DNA of 44,278 nucleotides from an uncultured Aquincola sp. (GCA_937883885.1 CAKZXL010000918.1:1-44278); one strand, 5' to 3'; counted from the stretch's first letter, positions 16,492 through 28,963 are shown. Notes: generated by a model from the sequence alone, not told the origin. A program made the numbers and translations.

Positions 16492-17151
16492 TTACGGCAA
16501 CACGCGCAGCGTGGTAGTCATCGGCGGCAACCGGGCCACCTGCTGCACCAGGTCGCGCAGCGTGGCGGCGCCGGTCTTGGCGCGGATGCTGCCGATCTGC
16601 GTGCGCACGGTGGACAGCTGAACACCCTGGGTCTGCGCCACCTCCGCCGGTCGCGCGCCGGCACACAAGGCCTTGAGCACCTGGGTTTCGGTGCCCGTCA
16701 GCCGGTGGCCGCGGGCAAAAGCCTCCACCGACAGCTCTTCGCACACCTGCCGCTTGTTGAACATCAGCAAGGTGGCGCCTTCGGGCACCTGCGCCGACTG
16801 CGGCAACGGCACCACCACCACGCTCACACGCGCGCGGGCCGGGCCCAGGTTCAGCATGCAGCGTCGGTGGCGGCCCGCCGCGGCGGCCAGTGCTTCACGC
16901 ACCGGCAGGTCGTCTTCCAGCAGGCGGGCGCGCAGCTGGCTGCCCACCACTTCCAGCGGATGGTCGCCCGCCAGCGTCTGGCGCGCGGCATGGTTCATGT
17001 GGATGACGCGGCCCAGGTGGCTGACCACCACCACGCCGTAGTCGATCTCGTCCATGACGGCACGCAGCGTTTGCGCCGCGACATCGCCCCGGCGTTCCGG
17101 GCCGCTGTAGGCGTGGCTGCGCACGGACGGCAACGCAAATTCAAGCAACAT
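16492..17151 (-). CDS. PAS-LuxR transcription regulator
   Basis: This 219-aa protein pairs an N-terminal PAS-like sensor (residues about 28-130; DEIDYGVVVVSHLGRVIHMN) with a C-terminal LuxR-type helix-turn-helix (about 145-205; LTGTETQVLKALCAGARPAE, then STVRTQIGSIRAKTG). It would bind DNA in response to a small ligand or redox cue. ATG 17151 has a good AGGAAG ribosome site. It lies upstream of, and in the same direction as, the Crp-cyclase pair, 112 bp away. An upstream palindrome (17242-17255) could be its operator. The signal and targets are unknown. Confidence 0.83.
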   Translation of the reverse strand: MLLEFALPSVRSHAYSGPERRGDVAAQTLRAVMDEIDYGVVVVSHLGRVIHMNHAARQTLAGDHPLEVVGSQLRARLLEDDLPVREALAAAAGRHRRCMLNLGPARARVSVVVVPLPQSAQVPEGATLLMFNKRQVCEELSVEAFARGHRLTGTETQVLKALCAGARPAEVAQTQGVQLSTVRTQIGSIRAKTGAATLRDLVQQVARLPPMTTTLRVLP

Positions 17152-17241
17152 CGACTTCCTCGAAGGACAGGGCCGAACCGCAGCGCACCAGGGTAGCGCC
17201 GGCCTGTCGAGGTGGCCTCCTTCATTGCACGGGCAGCAACC

Positions 17242-17255
17242 GGTGAAAATTCACC
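17242..17255. promoter_or_regulatory. 14-bp perfect palindrome upstream of the PAS-LuxR gene
   Basis: GGTGAA-AA-TTCACC is a perfect dyad in the 130-bp space between the PAS-LuxR start and the xthA stop, both on the minus strand. Position and symmetry suggest an operator or a transcript end. No run of T follows on the minus strand, so a simple terminator is less likely. Confidence 0.4.
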
Positions 17256-17281
17256 ATTCGGCCGCGCCCGGGCCGTGCAGG

Positions 17282-18067
17282 TCAGAGGCTGAAGTCGTAG
17301 TCGATCACCAGCGGCGCATGGTCGGAAAAGCGCTGCGCCAGGTAAATGTGCTCGCGTCGGGCGGCCGCAGCCACGCCGGGCGTGGCCAGGTGGTAGTCCA
17401 GCCGCCAGCCCACGTTCTTGGCCCAGGCCTGGCCGCGGTTGCTCCACCAGGTGTATTGCTCGGCCTGGGTGTTGAGCGTGCGAAACACGTCCACCAGGCC
17501 GGCCTCGTCGAGCAGCCGGGTCATCCAGGCGCGCTCCTCGGGCAAGAAGCCGCTGTTCTTCTGGTTGCTGCGCCAGTTCTTGAGGTCGATTTCCTTGTGG
17601 GCGATGTTGATGTCGCCCATCAGGATGAATTCGCGCTCTGACTTCAGCCGCACCAGATGCAGGTACATCTTGGCCAGGAAGCGGAACTTGGCGGCCTGCC
17701 GTTCCTCGCCGCTGCTGCCGCTGGGAAAGTAGCAGCTGATCAGGCTGAGCTTGCGGCCGCCCACGTCGTAGCGCGCCTCCACGTAGCGGCCCTCGGCGTC
17801 GAATTCGTCGGGGTCGAAACCCAGGATCACGTCGGTGGGCGGCTTGCGCGAGTACAGGCCCACGCCCGAGTAACCCTTCTTCTCGGCATAGTGGAAATGG
17901 CCGGCCATGCCGTCCAGGGTGTCGAAGCGTCCGCCCACGGTGTCCGCCTGGGCCTTGACTTCCTGCACCCCCATACAATCTGCCGCCGTTTCTGCGGCCC
18001 ATGCCTCGAAACCCTTGGTCGCCGCCGACCGGATGCCGTTCAGATTGAGGGTGACGAGCCGAAACAT
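17282..18067 (-). CDS. xthA: Exodeoxyribonuclease III
   Basis: This 261-aa Mg-dependent AP endonuclease / 3'-exonuclease cleaves DNA at abasic sites in base excision repair. Segments NLNGIRS, VQEVKAQ (Glu36, metal ligand), MGDINIAH (Asp152 and Asn154, active site) and the C-terminal SDHAPL (catalytic Asp-His) are all present. Length and order match the family. ATG 18067 is chosen because the upstream extension is the antisense of pyrE; from there the protein begins [11 protein letters not shown], as the family does. Its start codon is only 19 bp from the divergent pyrE start, so its promoter must lie inside pyrE. Confidence 0.95.
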   Translation of the reverse strand: MFRLVTLNLNGIRSAATKGFEAWAAETAADCMGVQEVKAQADTVGGRFDTLDGMAGHFHYAEKKGYSGVGLYSRKPPTDVILGFDPDEFDAEGRYVEARYDVGGRKLSLISCYFPSGSSGEERQAAKFRFLAKMYLHLVRLKSEREFILMGDINIAHKEIDLKNWRSNQKNSGFLPEERAWMTRLLDEAGLVDVFRTLNTQAEQYTWWSNRGQAWAKNVGWRLDYHLATPGVAAAARREHIYLAQRFSDHAPLVIDYDFSL

Positions 18068-18086
18068 ACCTTCAGGACCTTCCTTC

Positions 18087-18764
18087 ATGAGCACCCACGA
18101 ACACACCGACCCGCTGGCCCAAGAGTTCGTCGAGTTCTCGGTGAAGGCCGGTGTGCTTCGCTTTGGCGAGTTCAAGACCAAAGCGGGGCGGCTGTCGCCC
18201 TATTTCTTCAACGCCGGCTTGTTCGATGACGGCGCCAAGCTGGGCCGCCTGGCGGAATTCTATGCACGCCGGCTGCTGGCCTCGGGTCTGCAGTTCGACA
18301 TGCTGTTCGGCCCCGCCTACAAGGGCATCACGCTGGCCGCCGCGGTGAGCGTGGAGCTGGCACGCCTGGGCCACAACAAGCCCTTTGCCTACAACCGGAA
18401 AGAAGCCAAAGACCATGGCGAAGGCGGCACGCTGGTCGGCGCGCCGGTGCGTGGCCGCGTTCTCATCATCGACGACGTCATTTCCGCAGGCACCTCGGTG
18501 CGCGAGTCCATCACCATGATCGAAGCCGCCGGCGGCCAGCCGGTGGGCGTGGCGCTGGCACTGGACCGCCAGGAAAAGGCCACCGAAAACGGCGCCGACG
18601 TGCCGTGGTCGGCGGTACAGGACGTCACCAGGCGTTTCAACTTGAGCGTGGTGTCAATTGCGACACTGCATGATCTGCTGGACTATCTGGCGACGACCAG
18701 CGACGCCGCCCTGGCGGCACACGGAGACAGCGTGGCCGGCTACCGGGCGCGTTACGGGATTTGA
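18087..18764 (+). CDS. pyrE: Orotate phosphoribosyltransferase
   Basis: This 225-aa enzyme of de novo pyrimidine synthesis converts orotate and PRPP to orotidine 5'-monophosphate. The PRPP-binding loop is [13 protein letters not shown], and the orotate-side segments FGPAYKGI and [13 protein letters not shown] are typical. ATG 18087 is preferred because the longer reading runs antisense over xthA. AGGA lies about 9 nt upstream. The next gene starts on the base after its stop (TGAATG), so they probably share a transcript. Confidence 0.96.
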   Translation: MSTHEHTDPLAQEFVEFSVKAGVLRFGEFKTKAGRLSPYFFNAGLFDDGAKLGRLAEFYARRLLASGLQFDMLFGPAYKGITLAAAVSVELARLGHNKPFAYNRKEAKDHGEGGTLVGAPVRGRVLIIDDVISAGTSVRESITMIEAAGGQPVGVALALDRQEKATENGADVPWSAVQDVTRRFNLSVVSIATLHDLLDYLATTSDAALAAHGDSVAGYRARYGI

Positions 18765-19475
18765 ATGCAACGAACGAGACACCGGCTGGCGACCGCACGA
18801 TGGCTGAGTACCGCCCTGGCGATGACCCTGACCTGTGCCACCGCCGCTGCGCAGCCCCAAAGCCCGGCGTCTTCGTCCGCGGGCATCTACACCTGCACCA
18901 CGCCTGACGGCCGGCGCTTCACGTCCGACCGCCCGATCCCGGCCTGCAACGGGCAGGAGCAGCGGGTGCTCAACAGCGATGGCTCGCTGCAACGCATCCA
19001 CCCGCCGTCGCTGACGCCCGAAGAGCGCGCGCTGCGCGAAGCGGCCGAGCGCCGCGCGCAGGCCGAACGTACCGCGCAGCTCGACGCGGTGCGTCGCGAC
19101 CGCAACCTGCTCAACCGCTACCCCGACGAAGCGGCCCACCGCAAGGCGCGCGAAGCGGCGCTGGACACGGTGCGCCTGGCCATCCGCGCCACCGACCAGC
19201 GCCTGAAGCGCCTGGCCGAAGAGCGCAAGCCGCTGCTGTCGGAAGCGGAGTTCTACCGCGACCGCACGCTGCCTGCGCTGCTGAAGCAGCAGCTGGACGC
19301 CAACGAGGCCGCGGCAGAAGCCCAGCGAACCGCCGCCCAGACGCAGGCCGCCGAGCTGGACCGCATCAACCGCAACTACGACCTGGAACTGAACCGCCTG
19401 CGCCGGCTGTGGGCCGGCGCGCCGGCCGGCTCGCTGGGCGGAGTGCCCACGCTGCCGGCCAGCGACACCCGCTGA
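18765..19475 (+). CDS. DUF4124-domain envelope protein
   Basis: This 236-aa protein has a signal peptide (about residues 1-29, ending TAAAQ) followed by a DUF4124-type patch (GIYTCTTPDGRRFTSDRPIPAC) with two cysteines. The rest is a long, charged, probably helical and coiled-coil region rich in Arg, Ala and Glu (about residues 84-215). It starts on the base after the pyrE stop. No enzymatic motif is seen, and the role is unknown; an envelope location is inferred from the signal. Its 3' end is 21 bp from that of gatB, around a CCGGCGCCGG palindrome. Confidence 0.8.
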   Translation: MQRTRHRLATARWLSTALAMTLTCATAAAQPQSPASSSAGIYTCTTPDGRRFTSDRPIPACNGQEQRVLNSDGSLQRIHPPSLTPEERALREAAERRAQAERTAQLDAVRRDRNLLNRYPDEAAHRKAREAALDTVRLAIRATDQRLKRLAEERKPLLSEAEFYRDRTLPALLKQQLDANEAAAEAQRTAAQTQAAELDRINRNYDLELNRLRRLWAGAPAGSLGGVPTLPASDTR

Positions 19476-19496
19476 CCGCGACACCCGGCGCCGGCG

Positions 19497-20945
19497 TCAG
19501 GAACTGAGCTTCTTCTTCAGCAGCTCGGTGGCCTGGGCGGGATTGGCCTTGCCCTTGCTGGCCTTCATCACCTGGCCGACCAGCGCGTTGAAGGCCTTGT
19601 CCTTGCCGGCGCGGAACTCGTCCACCGACTTGGGGTTGGCGGCCAGTACCTCGGCGACGATGGCTTCCAGCGCGCCGGTGTCGTTCAGCTGCTTCAGGCC
19701 CTTGGCCTCGATCACCGCGTCGACGTCGGTCTCACCGGCCCACAGCGCCTCGAACACCTGGCGGGCACCGCTGTTCGACACCGTGCCATCGGTGATGCGG
19801 CCGATCAAGCGCGCCAGCGTGGCGGCCGGCACCGGGCAGTCGTCGATGGTCTTGCCTTCGGCATTGAGCCGGCGCGAGACCTCGCCCATCAGCCAGTTGG
19901 CCACCAGCTTCGGTTGCTGGCACGCATCCCGCGCGGTCTCGTAGAACCGGGCCAGCGCCAGGCTCTGCGTCATCATCGTCGCGTCGTAGGCGGGCAGGCC
20001 GTCGGCGGTCTGGAAGCGCTCGGCCATCTTGGCCGGCAGCTCGGGCATCTCGCCCTTCACCCGTTCCACCCACTCGGGCGCGATCACCAGCGGCGGCAGG
20101 TCGGGGTCGGGGAAGTAGCGGTAGTCGTGCGCGTCTTCCTTGGTGCGCATCGACCGCGTTTCGCCGGTGTCGGGGTTGAACAGCACCGTCGCCTGCACGA
20201 TGGGCAGGCCGTCCTCGATCTGGTCGATCTGCCACTGCACCTCGAAGTCGATCGCCTGCTGCAGGAAGCGGAAGCTGTTGAGGTTCTTGATCTCGCGCCG
20301 CGTGCCGAAGGGCTGGCCCGGCCGCCGCACCGAGACGTTGGCGTCGCAGCGGAAGCTGCCTTCTTGCATGTTGCCGTCGCAGATGCCCAGCCAGGTGACC
20401 AGGCCGTGCAGCGTGCGCGCGTACTCCACAGCCTCAGCCGACGAGCGCATCTCGGGCTCGGAGACGATTTCCAGCAGCGGCGTGCCCGCGCGGTTGAGGT
20501 CGATGCCGGTCTGGCCGTGGTAGTCCTCGTGCAGCGACTTGCCGGCGTCTTCTTCCAGGTGGGCGCGGGTCAGGTGCACCGTCTTGCGCTGCTCACCGAC
20601 GAAGAAGCTGATCTGCCCGCCCTGGACCACCGGTATCTCGTACTGGCTGATCTGGTAGCCCTTGGGCAGGTCGGGGTAGAAGTAGTTCTTGCGCGCGAAG
20701 ATGGACAGCGGCGCCACCTTGGCGCCCACGGCCAGGCCGAAGCGGATGGCCCGCTCGACCGCGCCGCGGTTCATCACCGGCAGCGTGCCGGGCAGCGCCA
20801 GGTCGACGGCGCAGGCCTGGGTGTTGGGCGCGGCGCCGAACTGCGTGCTGGCGCCGCTGAAGATCTTGCTCTGGGTGGAAAGCTGCGCGTGCGTCTCCAG
20901 GCCGATGACGACCTCGTAGCCGCGGATCAGGGATGCTGTGGACAT
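19497..20945 (-). CDS. gatB: Asp-tRNA(Asn)/Glu-tRNA(Gln) amidotransferase subunit B
   Basis: This 482-aa subunit binds the mischarged tRNA in the GatCAB amidotransferase and activates its acyl group with ATP. Its start segment [13 protein letters not shown], the [23 protein letters not shown] block and the C-terminal YqeY-like helical tail (about residues 340-480, ending LLKKKLSS) match the family. ATG 20945 is chosen because it starts immediately before [13 protein letters not shown]. It is the last gene of gatC-gatA-gatB, 14 bp after gatA. Presence of the operon implies indirect synthesis of Asn-tRNA and/or Gln-tRNA. Confidence 0.97.
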   Translation of the reverse strand: MSTASLIRGYEVVIGLETHAQLSTQSKIFSGASTQFGAAPNTQACAVDLALPGTLPVMNRGAVERAIRFGLAVGAKVAPLSIFARKNYFYPDLPKGYQISQYEIPVVQGGQISFFVGEQRKTVHLTRAHLEEDAGKSLHEDYHGQTGIDLNRAGTPLLEIVSEPEMRSSAEAVEYARTLHGLVTWLGICDGNMQEGSFRCDANVSVRRPGQPFGTRREIKNLNSFRFLQQAIDFEVQWQIDQIEDGLPIVQATVLFNPDTGETRSMRTKEDAHDYRYFPDPDLPPLVIAPEWVERVKGEMPELPAKMAERFQTADGLPAYDATMMTQSLALARFYETARDACQQPKLVANWLMGEVSRRLNAEGKTIDDCPVPAATLARLIGRITDGTVSNSGARQVFEALWAGETDVDAVIEAKGLKQLNDTGALEAIVAEVLAANPKSVDEFRAGKDKAFNALVGQVMKASKGKANPAQATELLKKKLSS

Positions 20946-20959
20946 GGGGTGGCCCGGTT

Positions 20960-22470
<1,511 letters not shown>

Positions 22471-22474
<4 letters not shown>

Positions 22475-22770
22475 TCGATCACCTTGGGCACGAGGAAGAG
22501 GCCGTCCTGCACGGCGGGCGCGCTGCGCTGGTTGGCCTCGCGGTCCTCGGCTTCGGTCACGGCGTCTTCGCGCAGCCGCAGCTGCACCGCCTGCACAGCG
22601 GACAGCGGCGTGTACAGCGGCTCGATGCCGCTGGTGTCCACGGCGCTCATGCGTTCGACGATGCCGAAGAAACCGTTGAGCTGGTCCAGCAGCTCGGAAC
22701 GGGCTTCGGGCTTGAGTTCCAGGCGCGCCAGATGCGCGATCCGGCTCACGTCCTCGGGGGTCAGGGCCAT
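22471..22770 (-). CDS. gatC: Asp-tRNA(Asn)/Glu-tRNA(Gln) amidotransferase subunit C
   Basis: This 99-aa subunit wraps around GatA-GatB and stabilises the complex. It begins [20 protein letters not shown], the usual GatC opening, and includes [10 protein letters not shown] near the middle and VPKVIE at the end. Although the frame is open further upstream, ATG 22770 gives the standard length. It is the first gene of the operon. A GATAAT hexamer at 22861-22866 (minus strand) is a plausible -10. Confidence 0.95.
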
Positions 22771-24176
<1,406 letters not shown>

Positions 24177-24197
24177 TCCGGGTCTTCTTCCACCGCG

Positions 24198-24225
24198 GGC
24201 CGGCGCGTGCAAGACGTGGCCGGCC
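24198..24225 (+). terminator. Weak intrinsic-terminator-like hairpin between mreB and mreC
   Basis: GGCCGGC (24198-24204) and GCCGGCC (24219-24225) form a 7-bp stem with a 14-nt loop, followed by TTTC. With only three T residues it could lower read-through from mreB into mreC rather than end transcription. This would fit the higher need for MreB than for MreC/MreD. No other function was seen in the 89-bp gap. Confidence 0.4.
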
Positions 24226-24265
24226 TTTCGTCATCTGAGCCGCCGCCGAGCCCCGAGCCGACACC

Positions 24266-25180
24266 ATGCAGCTGGGCACCCTAGACCGCACACCGCCGCC
24301 CTTCTTCCGGCAGGGCGTGTCCGCGCTCACCAAGCTGCTGTTCTTCGCGGCGCTGGCCGTTTTTCTGATGGTGGCCGACGGCCGCTTCCAGCTGGTGGTG
24401 GGCGCACGGGCGGTGCTGGCCACCGTGCTGCTGCCGGTGGAACGGGCGCTGATGGTGCCGCGCGAGATGCTGGCCGGTGGCCGCGACTACCTGCAGGGCA
24501 TCGCCCAGGCGCGCGCGGCCGAGAACGCCGCCCGCATCGAGATGGTGCGCCAGGCCGAGCGGGTGTCGCAGGTGGCGCTGCTGGAGCGCGAGAACAAGCG
24601 CCTGCGTGCGTTGCTGGAACTGCGCCCGGCCGTGACCGTGCGCTCCACCCCGGCCGAGGTCATGTACGAGGCGGCCGACCCCTTCTCGCGCAAGGTGTTC
24701 ATCGACCGCGGTGAGCGCCAGGGCATCGTGCTGGGCTCGCCGGTGATCAACGAAGGCGGCGTGATGGGCCAGGTGACGCGCCTGTATCCGCTGACGGCCG
24801 AGGTCACGCTGCTCACCGACAAGGACGCCGCCATTCCGGTGCTCAACACCCGCACCCAGCAGCGCAGCGCCGCCTTCGGCGGCCCCGGCGCCACGGTGGA
24901 ACTGCGCTTCATGGCCGCCAACTCCGACGTGAAGGTGGGCGACGTGCTCACCACCTCGGGCGTGGACGGCGTGTACCCGGCCGGCCTGCCGGTGGCCACG
25001 GTGGCGGTGGTGGAGCGGCAGTCCGAAGCCGGCTTCGCGCGCATCGTGCTCAAGCCCGCGGCGGTGCTGGACGGCGTGCGCCATGTGATGGTGCTGGAGC
25101 CCCTGAGCGCCCAGCTGCCACCGCCCCCCGCGCCCGATCCGGCGCCCGCGGTCGATCCCCGGAGCAAGCGCAAGCCATGA
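24266..25180 (+). CDS. mreC: Rod shape-determining protein MreC
   Basis: This 304-aa bitopic membrane protein links MreB to the periplasmic elongation enzymes and activates PBP2. A membrane span lies at about residues 23-37 (LLFFAALAVFLMVAD). A coiled coil (about 70-110; ARAAENAARIEMVRQAERVS) and the beta-barrel-like core (KVFIDRGERQGIVLGSPVIN) follow. The tail ends in a Pro-rich linker (LPPPPAPDPAPAVDP). Its stop overlaps the mreD start (ATGA). Confidence 0.95.
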   Translation: MQLGTLDRTPPPFFRQGVSALTKLLFFAALAVFLMVADGRFQLVVGARAVLATVLLPVERALMVPREMLAGGRDYLQGIAQARAAENAARIEMVRQAERVSQVALLERENKRLRALLELRPAVTVRSTPAEVMYEAADPFSRKVFIDRGERQGIVLGSPVINEGGVMGQVTRLYPLTAEVTLLTDKDAAIPVLNTRTQQRSAAFGGPGATVELRFMAANSDVKVGDVLTTSGVDGVYPAGLPVATVAVVERQSEAGFARIVLKPAAVLDGVRHVMVLEPLSAQLPPPPAPDPAPAVDPRSKRKP

Positions 25181-25698
25181 TCATGCCCCGCGGCTCGGAC
25201 CAGCTGCTGCTGCCGGCCAACCCCTTCTTCGTCTGGTTCACGCTGCTGTTCGCGCTGGTGTTCAACCTGCTGCCGTTCGGCCGCGAACCCGCGGTGCCCG
25301 ACCTGCTGGCCCTGGTGCTGGTGTTCTGGAACGTGCACCAGCCGCGCCGCGTGGGCGTGGGCGTGGCCTTCTTCTTCGGCCTGCTGATGGACGTGCACGA
25401 AGCCGCGCTGCTGGGCCAGCATGCGCTGGCCTACACGCTGCTGTCGTTCTTCGCCATCACCATCCACCGGCGGCTGCGCTGGTTCGGCCTGCCGGCGCAG
25501 GCGCTGCATGTGCTGCCGCTGTTCGCGGCGGCGCATCTGGTGTCCATCGTCGTGCGGCTGGCGGCCGGCGGCATGCTGCCGGGCTGGCCCATCCTGTGGG
25601 CGCCGGTGCTCGAATCGGCCTTGTGGCTGCCGGCGACATGGCTGCTGCTGGCGCCGCAGCGCCGCGCCCCCGATCCGGACGAGAATCGGCCGCTGTGA
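25177..25698 (+). CDS. mreD: Rod shape-determining protein MreD
   Basis: This 173-aa polytopic membrane protein has about five to six hydrophobic spans (for example FFVWFTLLFALVFNLLPF and VGVGVAFFFGLLMDV) and belongs to the elongation complex. Length and family character are typical. ATG 25177 overlaps the mreC stop, and its own stop overlaps the mrdA GTG (GTGA), so translation is coupled along the operon. Confidence 0.92.
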   Translation: MIMPRGSDQLLLPANPFFVWFTLLFALVFNLLPFGREPAVPDLLALVLVFWNVHQPRRVGVGVAFFFGLLMDVHEAALLGQHALAYTLLSFFAITIHRRLRWFGLPAQALHVLPLFAAAHLVSIVVRLAAGGMLPGWPILWAPVLESALWLPATWLLLAPQRRAPDPDENRPL

Positions 25699-27812
25699 CC
25701 GAGATCAAGAACCTCGAACGCGAGATCAGCCGCTTTCGCGGCCGGCTGGTGGCGGCTGGCTTGTTCGTGCTGCTGGGCTTCGGGCTCATCGCCACGCGCA
25801 TGGTCTACCTGCAGATCTATCGGCACGAAGAGCTGGCCACGCGGGCCGAGGCCAACCGCATCGCGGTATTGCCCGTGGTGCCCAACCGCGGGCTCATCGT
25901 CGACCGCAACGGCGTGGTGCTGGCCACCAACTACTCGGCCTACACGCTGGAGATCACGCCGTCCAAGGCCGGCGACCTGGAAGCCACGATCGATGCGCTG
26001 TCGCACCTGGTCGAGATCCAGCAGCGTGACCGCCGCCGCTTCAAGCGGCTGATGGACGAGAGCAAGAGCTTCGAGTCGCTGCCCATCCGCACCAAGCTGA
26101 CAGATGCCGAGGTGGCCCGCTTCATGGCGCAGCGCTTCCGCTTCCCGGGCGTGGACGTGCGGGCGCGGCTGTTCCGCAATTACCCGCTGGGCGACGTCGG
26201 CGCCCACGTCATCGGCTACATCGGCCGCATCAACCAGGCCGAGAAAAAGGCCATGGAAGACTGGGACGAAGACGTCCAGGCCAACTACCGTGGCACCGAG
26301 GTGATCGGCAAGCTGGGCGTCGAGCAGAGCTACGAGCGCGAGCTGCACGGCCAGACCGGCTTCGAAGAAGTGGAAACCAGTGCCGGCGGCCGCGCGGTGC
26401 GGCGCCTCAAGACCCACCCTTCCACGCCCGGCAACACGCTGGTGCTGTCGATCGACATCAAGCTGCAGGCGCTGGTCGAGCAGATGTTCGGCGACCGCCG
26501 CGGCGCGCTGGTGGCCATCGACCCGCGCAACGGCGAGGTGCTGGCCTTCGTCAGCAAGCCCACGTTCGACCCCAACCTGTTCGTCGACGGCATCGACTAC
26601 GACAGCTGGAAGGAGCTGAACGAATCCATCGACCGCCCGCTGCTCAACCGCGCGCTGCGGGGCACCTACCCGCCGGGCTCCACGTTCAAGCCCTTCATGG
26701 CGCTGGCGGCGTTGAACACCGGCAAGCGCAGCCCCAGCCTGGTGATCCAGGACAACGGCAGCTTCGTGTTCGGCAATCACACCTTCCGCAGTCACGGCGA
26801 CAAGGGCCTGGGGCCGGTGGACATGTACCGGTCCATCGTCAAGTCCAGCAACGTCTACTACTACTCGCTGGCCAACGAGATGGGCGTGGACCTGATGCAT
26901 GAGCAGCTGTCGCCGCTGGGCTTCGGCCGTCGCACCGGCATCGACCTGGAAGCCGAAGGCACCGGCCTTCTGCCCTCCACCGCCTGGAAGAAAAAGGCCT
27001 ACAAGCGGCCCGAGCAGCAGAAGTGGTTCTCCGGCGAGACCATCTCGCTGGGCATCGGCCAGGGCTACAACAACTTCACCATGCTGCAGGTGGCCAGCGC
27101 CACCGCCACGCTGGTGGCCGGCGGCCAGCGCTTCGAGCCGCGGCTGGTGCGCGAGGTCGAGAACGTGGTCACCCACGAAAAGCGCCGCGTCTCGGGCCAG
27201 CCGCTGGCCCCGCTGCCCTACAAGCCCGAGCACATTGCGCTGGTGCTGCGCGCGCTGCATGGCGTGACGCAGGAAGGCACCTCCACCCCGGTGTTTGCCG
27301 GCGCGCCCTACAAGACCGGCGGCAAGACCGGCACCGCGCAGGCCGTGGGCGTGCGGGCCAACGAGAAGTACAACGCCGCCAAGCTCAGCGAATACCAGCG
27401 CGACCACTCGGTGTACATGGCCTTCGCGCCGCTCGAGAACCCCACCATCGCGCTGGCGGTGATCGTCGAGAACGCCGGCTGGGGCGCCGCCGCGGCCGCG
27501 CCCATCGCGCGCCGGGTGTTCGACTACAGCCTGCTGGGCCTGTGGCCCAGCGACGAGGACATGGCCGCCACCCAGCAGGGCAAGTCGGTGGCGCCCATGG
27601 GCACGCCGCGCCGCGCGTCCGACGTGCCGCTGCCGGGCGGCCTGGCGATGGCGGGCCTGCCGGGCATCGCGCTGGACGTGGGCAGCGAGCGCGGTGCGCC
27701 GTCGCCCATGCCCTCGGTGCCCGAAGGGCCGGTCGCGCCGGCGCCGGTGCCGGCCTCGGGCCCGCAACAACTGGCACAGGCGGCGGTGGCCGCACAACGG
27801 GGGGCCCGATGA
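25695..27812 (+). CDS. mrdA: Penicillin-binding protein 2 (elongation transpeptidase)
   Basis: This 705-aa class B PBP cross-links peptidoglycan during lateral wall growth together with RodA. One membrane span (about residues 19-38) is followed by the dimerisation domain with RGLIVDRNG and then the transpeptidase domain. The catalytic motifs are STFK (Ser329, Lys332), SSN (in KSSNVYYYS) and KTG (in GGKTGTAQ). GTG 25695 overlaps the mreD stop. An Ala/Pro-rich tail of about 90 residues extends beyond the usual end. Fourth gene of the operon. Confidence 0.95.
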   Translation: MTEIKNLEREISRFRGRLVAAGLFVLLGFGLIATRMVYLQIYRHEELATRAEANRIAVLPVVPNRGLIVDRNGVVLATNYSAYTLEITPSKAGDLEATIDALSHLVEIQQRDRRRFKRLMDESKSFESLPIRTKLTDAEVARFMAQRFRFPGVDVRARLFRNYPLGDVGAHVIGYIGRINQAEKKAMEDWDEDVQANYRGTEVIGKLGVEQSYERELHGQTGFEEVETSAGGRAVRRLKTHPSTPGNTLVLSIDIKLQALVEQMFGDRRGALVAIDPRNGEVLAFVSKPTFDPNLFVDGIDYDSWKELNESIDRPLLNRALRGTYPPGSTFKPFMALAALNTGKRSPSLVIQDNGSFVFGNHTFRSHGDKGLGPVDMYRSIVKSSNVYYYSLANEMGVDLMHEQLSPLGFGRRTGIDLEAEGTGLLPSTAWKKKAYKRPEQQKWFSGETISLGIGQGYNNFTMLQVASATATLVAGGQRFEPRLVREVENVVTHEKRRVSGQPLAPLPYKPEHIALVLRALHGVTQEGTSTPVFAGAPYKTGGKTGTAQAVGVRANEKYNAAKLSEYQRDHSVYMAFAPLENPTIALAVIVENAGWGAAAAAPIARRVFDYSLLGLWPSDEDMAATQQGKSVAPMGTPRRASDVPLPGGLAMAGLPGIALDVGSERGAPSPMPSVPEGPVAPAPVPASGPQQLAQAAVAAQRGAR

Positions 27813-28963
27813 GCGCGGTGATCGAACGCCCCTCGCTGTGGCTGCGGCTGCGGCCGCTGTTCGTGGGCTACGACTACTGGCTGATCGTGGCCATCCTGCT
27901 GCTGGCGGGCGCGGGCCTGGTCACCATGTATTCGGCCGGCTTCGACCACGGCACCCGCTTCGTGGACCATGGCCGCAACATGATGCTGGGCGTGGCCGTG
28001 CTGCTGCTGGTGGCGCAGGTGCCGCCGCAGCGCCTGATGATGCTGGCGGTGCCCGTCTACACCGTGGGCGTGGCACTGCTGGTGGCCACCGCGGTGTTCG
28101 GCATCACCAAGAAGGGCGCCACCCGCTGGCTGGACGTGGGCATCGTGGTGCAGCCCAGCGAGATCCTGAAGATTGGCATGCCGCTGATGATGGCCTGGTG
28201 GTTCCAGAAGCGTGAAGGCCAGCTGCGCGCGCTGGACTTCGCGGTCGGCGGGCTCATCCTGGCCATTCCGGTGGGGCTGGTGATGAAGCAGCCCGACCTG
28301 GGCACGGCCATCCTCATCCTGTCGGGCGGGCTGTACGTGATGTTCTTTGCCGGGCTGAGCTGGAAGCTCATCCTGCCGGTGCTGCTGGTGGGGGCTGCGG
28401 CGGTCACCGCGCTGGTGCTGTCGGAAGACGCCATCTGCCAGCCCGACGTGGTGTGGCCGGTGCTGCGCGAGTACCAGAAGCACCGGGTGTGCACGCTGCT
28501 GGACCCCACGCAGGACCCGCTGGGCAAGGGCTTCCACATCATCCAGGGGATGATCGCCATCGGCTCGGGCGGCATCCATGGCAAGGGCTTCATGAACGGC
28601 ACCCAGACCCACCTGGAGTTCATCCCCGAGCGCACCACCGACTTCATCTTCGCCGCCTTCAGCGAAGAGTTCGGTCTGGCCGGCGTGGCGGGTTTGCTGG
28701 TGGGATTCACCTTCCTGCTGTTCCGCGGCCTGATGATCGCGGCCGAAGCGCCCACCATGTTCGCCCGCCTGCTGGCTGGCGCGCTGTCGCTCAGCATCTT
28801 CACCTACTGCTTCGTGAACATGGGCATGGTCAGCGGCATCCTGCCGGTGGTGGGCGTGCCGCTGCCCTTCATCAGCTACGGCGGCACCGCCATGGTCACG
28901 ATGGGGCTGGGGCTGGGCATGCTGATGTCCATCGCCAAGAGCCGGCGGTTGATGCAAAGCTAG
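27809..28963 (+). CDS. rodA: Peptidoglycan glycosyltransferase RodA
   Basis: This 384-aa SEDS-family protein polymerises glycan strands in the elongation complex. Ten hydrophobic spans, the ATRWLDVG and QPSEILKIGMPLMMAW motifs, a large periplasmic loop with a DPTQDPLGKGFH block and GVPLPFISYGGTAMVT near the end identify the family. ATG 27809 overlaps the mrdA stop (ATGA). It is the last gene of the operon, and a hairpin cluster follows. Confidence 0.96.
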   Translation: MSAVIERPSLWLRLRPLFVGYDYWLIVAILLLAGAGLVTMYSAGFDHGTRFVDHGRNMMLGVAVLLLVAQVPPQRLMMLAVPVYTVGVALLVATAVFGITKKGATRWLDVGIVVQPSEILKIGMPLMMAWWFQKREGQLRALDFAVGGLILAIPVGLVMKQPDLGTAILILSGGLYVMFFAGLSWKLILPVLLVGAAAVTALVLSEDAICQPDVVWPVLREYQKHRVCTLLDPTQDPLGKGFHIIQGMIAIGSGGIHGKGFMNGTQTHLEFIPERTTDFIFAAFSEEFGLAGVAGLLVGFTFLLFRGLMIAAEAPTMFARLLAGALSLSIFTYCFVNMGMVSGILPVVGVPLPFISYGGTAMVTMGLGLGMLMSIAKSRRLMQS

